This document shows positions 21,075-30,635 of a stretch of 64,000 nt of DNA, piece by piece. The notes under the pieces were generated by a model. That model worked only from the letters and a program-made list of their open reading frames with translations. It was not told the origin of the DNA and did not search any database. The stretch comes from Arthonia radiata. Taxonomy: Eukaryota > Ascomycota > Arthoniomycetes > Arthoniales > Arthoniaceae. The stretch's first letter is position 1; the number at the start of each line of letters is the position of its first letter. A program made the translations under genes and the position numbers. The DNA lies in assembly GCA_002989075.1 (NCBI GenBank), contig PSQN01000017.1:4037453-4101452 (forward strand), read 5' to 3'.

Positions 21075-21924
21075 TCACTTCCTTAGGTTGTCAAGGCGCG
21101 CTTGCAAATCGTCATCGTCACCACCACCACCACCACCAGCATTGCCTCCGCTTTCACCAGCGCCAACAGCCTCCGCGACCCTCTTGTTAGCTTGCGCCGC
21201 CTGTATGCCTTCGGGCGCATCTGTGAGCTCCGCGTTCAGCTCAACACCTAGCTGATTCAGCACCTGGTCTACCACCTCATCAGTCTCCTCTTCCTCTTCG
21301 CCGCCAATACCTTCATCGACAGCTTCACTCATCATCTCCTCACGCTGATCCATGATGTCGTTCTCGCGTTCGAAGTCCATGGCTATTCGTTGTAATGCAG
21401 GGAGGTTCATCTGTTTGTTCATGCTGCCTAATAATGACGTCGCGCCTTTCATTGACTGCATCATTTGCTCGTTCGAGCGAACTGTTTGTATTCGTAGTGA
21501 GATGGCTTGCTGTGGCGGCTGTCAGCGGGCAACCGGCGACAGTGGACAGAAGGACGTACCAGCTGTGTCCGCATCTGATAGAACTTTTGGATGTATCTTC
21601 GCGTCCGTACTAAATCTTTTGCTTGTATTCGTAGCGGGCCCATGTTGCCACTCTTTGCGCTCTTTTTGATCTCTGCGACCAGCTTCTTCTCTTGCTGTCT
21701 TGAGCGTCAGCAACAATCTGCAAAGGAAACGCGAGCCTGTGGGAGGACTGACATTCTCCAGCTTGGTCCGCTCCCTATCGAGCTCGCGCTGAGTCTTCTC
21801 CAACGCTCTCTGGTGTTTTCTTAACCGTTCTGCGGGGGTCATACGCCGCCCAAAGGCCCATTCTACGATCTGCACTGCGGTCAGTAGTGAGCCTGGGTCA
21901 ACCGCTGGAGCTACTCACGTTCAT
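21075..21924 (-). CDS. VPS2: ESCRT-III subunit Vps2 (CHMP2/Did4)
   Basis: Four exons (21,924-21,919, 21,869-21,753, 21,694-21,560, 21,509-21,075) give 230 aa. The first exon is only ATGAAC (Met-Asn). Introns are 49, 58 and 50 bp and all phase 0. The Snf7-family N-terminus is intact (MNIVEWAFGRRMTPAERLRK). The basic helical hairpin continues with LVRTRRYIQKFYQMRTQL, then the LPALQRIAMDFERENDIMDQ segment. The C-terminal MIM1-like helix DDLQARLDNLRK is present. A Gly run (coded by a GGT repeat near 21,120) precedes it. Role: polymerises with Vps24 on Snf7 filaments and recruits the ATPase Vps4 for multivesicular-body membrane scission. Divergent from FZO1. Confidence 0.93.
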
Positions 21925-22290
21925 GGTGAACGATTCGGGAACAGGGGCACAACGGTTCGTCAGAGGCGATGAGATTGAGCACCGAAGATTTTAGTAATCA
22001 GCTATTGATGTTGTCGTCAATAACTCATACCAGATGCCTTTCACAATGCGCGAGCCTGGAGCCAAGAACATGATGCAGTCCGGAGATAGCAACGGCGATA
22101 GTCTTTGGAGGGTGCCACAATTTTTCTATGCAAGCGCCTATCATCGTCAACCCTGTCTCTTTTGTCACCGCGCGCCACCAAGAACAACAATTTGCCAATT
22201 GCAAGCAACAAGAGATGCACAACGTCCTATTTCATCGCCGACTCGTGTAGCAGTACTCTCGTTTCGGCCGAACTCCATTGAGGCTGCAAG
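21925..22290. promoter_or_regulatory. Shared divergent promoter of VPS2 and FZO1
   Basis: 366 bp lie between the two start codons. No canonical element stands out, and no coding frame is credible. Confidence 0.4.
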
Positions 22291-25055
22291 ATGGATCGGG
22301 ATGCGAGCAATGGAGAGGGTAGTTCTGGGCATTCCGAGGCACCCGCAAGCTCTCGTTCAGGACGTCCCACTTACATGACAGTTGGCGCGAGCGGCCCTTC
22401 AGAGTCCGCCAACAAGCTGCAAGCTCTGATTGACGATGACTCTGGATATGGTAGCATCTCTGACGGCTTTGTCGAACACATGGAAGACCGGCCGATTCCC
22501 AGAGGTTCAGAAGGCCATCGCGCTGTCGCCAGTCACGTCCATCAGCTTCATTACAACCACAACCGCACTGCCCTCGGACGGGCCATCACACGCACGCTTG
22601 ATTCGCTGAGGCGACTGCAAGAGTACAATCAGCAATGGCCGGCACACTACCCTTCGACGCAACCTCCTCCTCGCCCTCTTCCATCACATGTCGAGACGAG
22701 ACCTGGACTGTCGCATACGCAGTCACACGGCGCTCGAAATCCGATCAAGAGCCCGACCACAGCTTCAAATCGTCCCGTGGGACCGCGAAGAGCTGAGACA
22801 TTTGCAGGGGAAGATCATGAACCCGCCGAATCCAGCAAACACGCAAGTCAAACGCCCGCGCCAGAACCCCGCCTTGTGACACCGCAGTTGGCGAGAGACT
22901 TCTCGGTGCTTAAGCTCGATCTGAAAATGGACGGTCTTGCGCAAACAGACATTATTCACTCGATGAGGAAAGACTCAAAGGCTCTTGCTCAACTTCTGGA
23001 TGGCCAGATCAGCAAAAGTGTGCGGCATTTGTCGTTACTACGAGATCGTATTGAAGATACCTCGAGCAAAGTTCTCGTAACAGGAGACCTGAACGCGGGC
23101 AAATCCACGTTTTGCAATGCCCTGCTGAGGCGAAAGATTCTACCAGAGGACGATCAACCTTGTACGAGCATCTTCTGCGAAGTACTGGACGTGGGCCTCA
23201 ACGCAGGCGTGGAAGAGGTGCACGCCATACCGATCGGATCAAAGTACAATCGCAATGACGAACGCACATATGACGTTTTCCCTCTCAGCAAGCTTGAAAG
23301 CATCGTGGTCGACAACAGCAATTATGCACAATGCAAGGTATACATTCGAGATATTCGAAGCGTGGACGAGTCTCTGCTCAATAACGGCGTCCTCGATATC
23401 GCTCTAATTGACGCCCCAGGCTTGAACAATGACTCGATCAAGACCACTGCTGTCTTCGCGCGACAAGAGGAAATCGACGTCGTTGTCTTTGTTGTTCATG
23501 CCATGAACCATTTCACACAATCAGCAAAAGAGTTCATTTACAATGCAGCGCGAGAGAAGGAGTACATGTTTATGGTCGTCAACAATTTCAATACCATCAA
23601 GAACAAGGAGCGATGCCAAGAGCAGATTCTGAAGCAGGTGCAGAGCCTTAGCCCTGCTACCTTTAAGGAATCTGCCGACCTCGTGCATTTCGTGTCCAGC
23701 AACATCGTGCCCGTGGCACCAGCAGGTGGCCCACCTGGCTCCTCATCCGCAAGCGGGTCTGGTGGATCAGGACCAGGCGGTGATCCAGATGATGACGACG
23801 GTTCGGGCGACAAAGGTAAAGGCAAGCAGCGAGAGCAGATGCGCGACTTTGAGGAACTTGAGGCTTCCCTGAGAAGATTCGTTCTCGAAAAGCGCGCGCG
23901 CACAAAGCTAGCCCCAGCTCGAACGTATTTGCTGAATCTATTGGAAGACGTCGGCAGCCTGGCGACGGTCAACAGGGATATGGCGCAGGCTGAGCTCGAT
24001 CGAGTCGCCAAAGAGCTCAACGATTTGGAGCCCGTCCTAGATAAATCTAAGCGAGCACGCAACGAGGCGAGTGACAGTCTTGACCAGATCAGCGAAGACA
24101 CCGCTTCTGATGTCTACGGTCACACACGGAACACACTGAATGACACTATATCGGATGTGTCAGCGCGCGAACTGGGGCTGGTATATCCAGGCGTCTTCGA
24201 CTCGTACAGGTTCGCGGAAGACGTTGTAGCAGCAATGCTTGAAGAAATCTCTGGCTCGGTAAGCAATTGCGAAGAGTATGCCCGCGGCAAGACTGGTCAA
24301 GGGGTCAATGCGATTCGACAGCTCGGCCTACTGCATCTCGGCGACTCATATGTTGACCTCCACTTTCACTCAGACAAGATGCTTCGACGTAACAAGGATG
24401 CGCTAGCACGACAAGTTGATGTCGAGATCGACTTTTGGGACTTTTTCGACTTCGCCAGCTTATGGGATCGACAAGAAAAGGTAGCGGGTACTGGTATGGC
24501 CATGACAGTTGTAGGTGTCATGGGCACCCGCATGATAGGAGGCGTTGGATGGTTTGACGGAGCTCTGGGCATGGCGAAGGTGATGGGTATGCGCGGCACC
24601 AGCAAGGTTATTGTACCAGCCCTCATTGCGTCTGGTAAGTTCATTCTATGCACGGGTTTTCTGGGGCCTGCTAACCGTCTATAGTTGTCCTCGCGATCTC
24701 ATACGCGGTATCATCAATCCCACAATCGCTACCTCGCCGGCTGTCACAGAAGGTGGCTACCCAGCTTGGCGCGATCGACTTTGTCCACGCCAACTCGCTG
24801 CGCATAAGTTCCGAAGCCAGGCGAGCGCTCAAAGTACCAGCCGACAACCTGCGAGTAGGCTTGCAGCGCAACTTCGAGCAGTTGCAAACCAAGCGCGAAG
24901 AACGAGGCAAGATCCGAACGGAATCAGAGGTCGCGAAGAAGTACTTCGGCAATCTTGTGAGGGAGAGCGGCGAAGTCAGAGGTGCAGTTCAAAGGGTCGA
25001 TCTGGAGGGTCCCATGATGAACGAAGCGGCTATGGGAGGCGCCATCGAGGCATGA
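22291..25055 (+). CDS. FZO1: Mitofusin Fzo1, dynamin-like GTPase of the outer mitochondrial membrane
   Basis: Two exons (22,291-24,634 and 24,685-25,055; 50-bp intron GTAAGT...TATAG) give 904 aa. After a ~200-residue disordered N-terminus, the GTPase domain shows G1 GDLNAGKSTF (about residue 266), a G2 Thr in DDQPCTSIFCE, G3 IDAPGLNND and G4 VVNNFNTIKNKE. A Gly/Ser/Asp-rich acidic insert (about 23,730-23,820) follows the GTPase. A hydrophobic region near residues 735-795, interrupted by the intron (GTGMAMTVVGVMGTRM, VVLAISYAVSSIP), is the twin transmembrane anchor, followed by a C-terminal heptad region. Role: tethering and fusion of mitochondrial outer membranes. Start at 22,291 is the first ATG in frame after the divergent promoter. 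Confidence 0.93.
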
Positions 25056-25875
25056 AAGGTGTGTGCTGTCGATGACAAGAGGTCTAGTGGAGTTCTACGC
25101 CCGAGTGCGATACCTACGTCTCCACTTCATTTAAGATGTCTGACCTAGATACCCCTTTTCAACTTTCTAATAACACCCCTGTTAGCCAGATTGTAAAGCA
25201 ACCGTACGAAGCCTCCATTTTGAGTCAGAGACCACTTCAGGTACAAAATGTGCGGACAAGCGTGAGCAACATCACGATGCCAAGCGTGCAGTCTCGAGAT
25301 CTGAGTATGCACGTGACCGTCACAAAAAAATTAAGGGGCAGCTGGGGGCTTCGAGGAGTACCTGAATTTTGACCGTCCTCCAAGCTCTTTTGCCGGCAAA
25401 ATTCCGTCCCACAATATTACTCCTCCACTCTGCGAGCGCTAGGTTGACTCGTCCTTGCCTCTTTGCTCGAGAACCTACAACACTCCGACTGTCGGACTGC
25501 GAGCCCCGCTGATCTTTACCTATCTCGTCCAATGGACTCTTGAGATGCGTGTTTATATAGCGGCTTTGCTTCCGCGATTAAGACTTCAAGATGATATCAA
25601 TGAGCTCGGGAGCCTTAATTTTGGAGTTATAAGATTCTCTTTCACGCATTCACACTTATCTTGTTTCTATAAACCGCTCGCATAACCTGCAAAAGCATTT
25701 GACGTCCGTTGACCTTCTTGTGGCTGCGGTTACCGAGGCAGACTGCCTGTCCTTCAACATAAACACATGATAAAGCGACTTCACTGGGCACCGCCTCAAA
25801 TCAGCAAAAGAATTGCGATCCGTGAAACCCGTCCACGAGATCACAGCCGCCACCTTTTCAATCACATCGCCCAGC
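25056..25875. other. Intergenic region upstream of the decarboxylase gene
   Basis: About 820 bp. It holds the FZO1 3' end and the decarboxylase promoter. Small open frames at 25,136-25,372 and 25,455-25,685 show no family resemblance. No repeat or RNA gene was recognised. Confidence 0.5.
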
Positions 25876-27811
25876 ATGGACGCAAACACCTTCCGCGAAA
25901 CGGCGCACGCCGCTATTGAGGACAGTAGGTCTCATTGCACATGTCAAGATACTGCGGATACTCACGCTTGATACGACAGTCATCCAACACATGACCTCCT
26001 TCACGGACCGCCGCGTCACGCCCACCATCAAGCCCGGCTACCTCAAGCCTCTGCTTCCCTCCACCGCACCCATGAAGCCCGAGTCACCTTCCGACATCCT
26101 CGACGACATCGACAAGAAGATCAAGCCAGGCTTGACTGACTGGGTATGCTTTCGCCCTCTACTACCCTCTCGTGCCCTATCCACCCAATCTTTCTCCTCC
26201 TTTCTTCTCCTCCCCCCCTCTTCCCTTCCCGACCCCAACCCCAACCCAACCCCACCACCCCACCAACTAACCCTACCCCAGCAACACCCGAACTTCTACG
26301 CCTTCTTCCCAGCGCACACCACCTTCCCCTCCCTCCTCGGCGAGCTCTACTCCGCCGCCTTCAACGCCCCAGCCTTCAATTGGCTCTGCAGCCCCGCGTG
26401 CACAGAGCTCGAAACCATAATGCTCGACTGGGTGTGTCAGCTCCTCGGCTTACCTCCGTGTTTCCTCAGCACGGGCCCCACGAACGGCGGCGGCGTCATC
26501 CAGGGCTCCGCCTCGGAAGCTGTGGTGGTCGCCATGGTCGCGGCACGGGAGCGTTTCATCCGCCGGTTCCTCCTCCGCGCGGAGTTACTGCCGGAATGTG
26601 AGGACGATGATGAGGCACGTGTTATTGAGCGTGAGGACCGCGCCGCTGATGTCCGAGGGAGGTTGGTGGCCCTCGGATCCGAACAAGCGCACAGCTCAAC
26701 ACACAAAGGCGCCAACGTCCTCGGACTGCGATACCGCACCGTCCCCGCGCCCGCGTCCGCTGGTTACCGCATGACAGGCTCTGCATTGCGCACCCGCATC
26801 CGGGAGTTACGCGCCCAGGGTCTCGAGCCCGTGTATCTGACCGTCTGCCTCGGCACGACATCCACATGCGCCGTCGATGACTTCGGCGGGATCGCGGCTG
26901 TGATAAAAGAAGAAGCCCCGGAGATGTGGGTGCACGTGGACGCCGCGTACGCCGGCGCCGCACTCATCCTGCCCGAACAGCGGCATGCTTCCATCATGGA
27001 CCACCTGAGCAGTTTCGACTCCTTCGACATGAACATGCACAAATGGCTCGGCGTGAACTTCGACGCCTCGTGCATGTTCGTGCGGAGCCGAGAGGATCTG
27101 ACGCAGGGATTGACGATCACGCCGTCTTACCTGCAGAACCCGGAGGCGATCGGGGGGCTGGTGACGGATTATCGGGACTGGCAGATTCCGCTGGGAAGAA
27201 GATTCAGGGCGCTGAAGGTGTGGTGGGTGCTCAGGTGTTATGGGGTGGTGGGGTTGCAGGGGATGGTGAGGGGGCATTTGAGGTGTGGGGAGGTTTTCGC
27301 GAGACTGTGTATGGAGGAGGGGAGGGGGTGCGGGGTGGAGGTGGTGAGTGGGAGTGCTTATGCGTTGACGTGTTTGAGGGTGAGGGCGGATGTGGATGGG
27401 GCTGGGGGGTTGGTGAAGGGGAGTGCTGGCGATGGAGTGAACGGTGGGAGTGGGCATGCCAATGGCGTCACGAATGGTATGAGCAGTGGTATGAGCAATG
27501 GTATGAACGGCCATTTCAACGGTACAGCGAAAACGAACCCAGATGATGAGATGAATGCGTTCGGCGAGAACGTGGTCCAACTTGACGAGGCGAGCAATCT
27601 TCTAACGAAGAAGGTGTATGAGCGGATTAATAGCGAGGGCGAGTACTTCTTGACGAGCACGGTACTAGAGAAGACTTATGTTATTAGGGTGGTGGGCGCA
27701 AACCCGAACACGAGTGAGGAGGGGATCAGGCTGCTGTTTGATGTGATTGTGGAAACGATTCGGAAGGTGAAGGAGGAGCAGGGGATAGTTGTGAATGGGA
27801 AGATGTGCTGA
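25876..27811 (+). CDS. PLP-dependent aromatic-L-amino-acid decarboxylase family protein
   Basis: Three exons (25,876-25,924, 25,980-26,143, 26,282-27,811) give 580 aa; introns are 55 and 138 bp. The second intron has no stop in frame, so its retention would still give an open frame. Group II decarboxylase marks: PGLTDWQHPNFYAFFPA near the N-terminus, STGPTNGGGVIQGSASEA (PLP phosphate site), HVDAAYAG (Asp/Ala binding the pyridine ring), and NMHKWLGVNFDASC with Lys-325 as the Schiff-base lysine. It most resembles fungal tryptophan/tyrosine/DOPA decarboxylase-like enzymes rather than glutamate decarboxylase; the exact substrate is open. A low-complexity insert of about 45 residues with repeated Met-Ser-Asn-Gly units (27,410-27,545) interrupts the C-terminal domain. 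There is no clustered tailoring gene, so a secondary-metabolite role is not indicated by context. Confidence 0.88.
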
Positions 27812-28005
27812 GATCGGAAGGGGGGATGGTGGTCTATAGATGGGTGTCTCAGAATGCTAGATAGCTGGCTAGCTCGCCGTGAACGTTTCTCCACTCAACA
27901 GCTTTGATCTGCCATTCTCCCTTGGTTCAATTCGAGCGTGCTCCGATAGTTTGACCAGACATGCTCGTGCTGTCTCCGTTCTTGGGTATTGCCGCAATCG
28001 CTCTA

Positions 28006-29548
28006 TCACATTGGCGGACAATCCACGCCTTCCCCGTCTTCTTCCCCTGCCTCATTCATGCCGCTATCTTCTTCGAGCTGCTCGTCTTGTTCACCCTCCA
28101 AATGCTCCTCTTCGACCTGCTCCAAGTGTTGGCCTTCACCACTCTGCATCGGCTCATCCACATCAAGCTCGACCTGTTCGTTGTCTCCCTGCTCCATTTC
28201 CTCGTCTTCGACTTGCTCATCTTCCGGGACGTCCTCTTGCTCGTTTATCTCGTCAACGATGCGCTGAATTCTTTCATCTTCCATCGCCTCATCTTGTCCA
28301 TGCACAGCATTCGTGTCTGCGTCTAGACCCAGAATGGCAGTGCAGTTTGCGCAAGGGCAGTTCGGGCACGAATGAAACGTGCTGCTCGTCGCATCTGTAT
28401 GATCACTCCCATTTGCTCTGGTCTTACCTGTCCTTCGCGCCAGATTGCTCGGACCTGGCTCCCCGGTTTGTCGCACGAACAGACCATTGCCGGGTTCATC
28501 TTCGAAGAGCGAATCGATGCCCAACTTAAGCATGGCTTCTATGATTGCGAGCATGTGTCAGCACAAACGACTGCTGAAAAGCTGAGCAAGATACGCACCG
28601 CGGCTGCGATAGTGGAACAGAACCTCTACCATAGGCTTATTATAATAGCCGCCCCGCTTCTTGTCGAGGAACTCTTTCTTCCTTGTCAGTCCTACCTGGT
28701 CCCCCGGTTGAGGATCGCCTGGTCGACTCATCGGAGCCTTACGGACCCTCTGCGCATCAGTGGAACTAGTGAATTTAGGGTCGGTAAGCCTGCGGAATGA
28801 ATCAGATCAGCTTTCTTTGTCAGCGGCAGTAAGCTCGCTTACACGACGCCATGAGTTGCTTTCACATTTTTGGCGGCTTTCTTGCCATTGTTGCCCATCA
28901 GCTTTTTATTCTTGTGCACCTTCGGCTTGCGACGAGTACTTGGTTCTTTGGGCGGCGGCTTATATTTCTTGGGCGACCAATATTCATTGTAACGGAAGAC
29001 CTGGTAGCGGATGACAGCGATGTCGTTACTCATATCTTCCGTTGGACGCTCATTCTACTCGTCATCGTCATCGCCATCGTCCTCGCTTCCATCTTTATCA
29101 ATGTCAGTAGGTATTAAACCGTTGGAGATAGGTATGAAATACTCCACTCATAGACGATGTACTTTGGCGTCCTTGTCTTTTTCTGGTTATCTTCCTGACG
29201 AAATGCCACCTGCACCACGTAGTCGTAAGTCTTCTTACAGTCCCTGAAGAGCGTGCGATTCATCTTCTCGGTGCGCTGTCCACTGGTGCAGAGTCGCTCT
29301 CCATTGATGAAAATCTTCACGAAGAGTCCGTGGCATTGGTCGAGCTCGGGGAATGCAGGAGTGATGGACATGCGAGGTTTGACCGGCTCGCCGTCTCGAG
29401 ACTCGACGTAGACGTGCTTCTGAGGCCAATTGACGCCAGCATTGCCGCTGAGATTGGCATGGGGAGGAGGGTTGTATTCTGCTTTGTGACGTCCCGCTGG
29501 GTCGAGCAACTCGATCTCAAGCCCGGGATATTGCGCAAAGACTGGCAT
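28006..29548 (-). CDS. DUF7918-like nuclear/cytosolic protein, splice structure partly unresolved
   Basis: Start at 29,548 (MPVFAQYPGLEIELLDPAGR). A beta-rich N-terminal domain (YVESRDGEP..., LFVKIFINGERL) is followed by an acidic stretch and a second block (MSNDIAVIRYQVFRYNEYW). A Lys-rich segment follows, then the conserved-looking VEVLFHYRSRGEAML. It ends in a long Glu/Asp/Gln-rich tail at 28,006. Clear introns: 28,842-28,790 (GTAAGC...CGCAG) and 28,598-28,539 (GTGCGT...ATAG). The middle is unresolved. A perfect 50-bp intron (29,142-29,093, GTATTT..TACTGAC..AAAG) leads to TGGAAT-acidic residues and a TAG at 29,057-29,055, which would end a 147-aa protein. Alternative acceptors bypass that TAG and keep one gene. 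The tail contains CPNCPCANC. The family match is from memory of the DUF7918 pattern (beta domain, then F.YRSR..L...GI). Function unknown. Confidence 0.55.
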
Positions 29549-30635
29549 GGTCGCGGGTAACAGCAGAGCGGCGCCGCGATATTTGGGTCAGTGATCCGAG
29601 CGAAGCCCGATCGCTTTTGCTCGAACGGTTGCTGCTTCTAAAGGCAGCGATCGGAGGCAGAACGGCGCGCAATCGTCGCAACCGGAAGCATGCTCTTAAC
29701 AAGGAAGAGGAGGAAGTGGAAGAAGAGAGGTCAGTGCAAGAGAAGGAAAACAGAGGAGAGAGTGAGCATCTCCGTGATCAGAAACAGACAAGACGAGGTG
29801 ACAGCCTGATCGTCGACGAGTAAACAGGGCCAACGCACCATCTTCGCGCTTAGATCCCAGAATACAGCCATCTCTACGTGCAGGTCGCCTTTTCACCTAT
29901 TGTTTCGTGAATAGCTTTTGCCTGCAATACGCTTACCCTGATTGAGGCAGGCGCAAGCGGTGTTTCCAGGACGATATGATCTGCCGCACTGTGAGACTTA
30001 CAGGATGGATTTTGATGTTGCATATACCAGCAATGCGACCCCGTTGCGTTGTCCGCACAGGAGTTTGCAGCGGCGCTGACGTTAAGGCTCTTACACATTC
30101 GACCAAGTCTCTACATCTCTGAGTCTCTAGGGTGATAAAATATCTTACCCCTGTCAGATCGTCTAGGCATTGCGTTGTCACTGAATTGATGAGTGATGCT
30201 GGTATTTTAAAGGGTGGCAACGGGATACTATCCAATATGAGTTTGCGGGTTATCCGCTACAGACATCGTTCAATGATGGCGTTGAAAGACAGCGATGTGA
30301 GAGATTGGGAAAAAGGTATTGGTGGTGTTGAGAGGAGAAGGACGAGAATGAAAGCACAGAAGAGACAGTGGTGGCCAGACGCTAATCGATTTTAGGATGG
30401 ACAGCCGCCGTGACACGTGATGTACGCGTTCAAGCCGACGGCTAAGGAGTCAGAATGAAGCCCGGTAAACATGAGTAGGGCATAGAAGACAAACAAGGAG
30501 ACGCTGACTAAATGATCTGGCTATTGCGAGCTTGGATTGTCTACGTCTGCGGCCTTCGACAGATTATCTTACTCAGGACAGTGCTATGTACTCAAACACA
30601 TTTTATACAAAGCTTTCGTGGCTCCGGCGCTCCAT
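29549..30635. other. Intergenic region between two minus-strand genes
   Basis: About 1.1 kb holding the promoter of the DUF7918-like gene (right after 29,548) and the 3' untranslated region of the Ams2-like gene (near 30,635). The purine-rich stretch at 29,700-29,790 makes a spurious Glu/Lys-rich open frame. No gene is called. Confidence 0.5.

Noticed and set aside
21115-21145. GGT/GAT microsatellite-like run.
   Set aside because: It is coding: it encodes the Gly/Asp run before the last helix of Vps2.
23538-24101. 187-codon minus-strand open frame.
   Set aside because: It is antisense to the FZO1 coding exon, which is certain. The Ser/Leu/Arg composition is typical of a shadow frame.
26807-27580. 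257-codon minus-strand open frame rich in His and Pro.
   Set aside because: It is the antisense shadow of the GC-rich decarboxylase exon; no family resemblance.
29617-29823. Glu/Lys-rich 68-codon open frame.
   Set aside because: It is a purine-rich simple-sequence stretch in an intergenic region, and the apparent coiled-coil character is a composition artefact.
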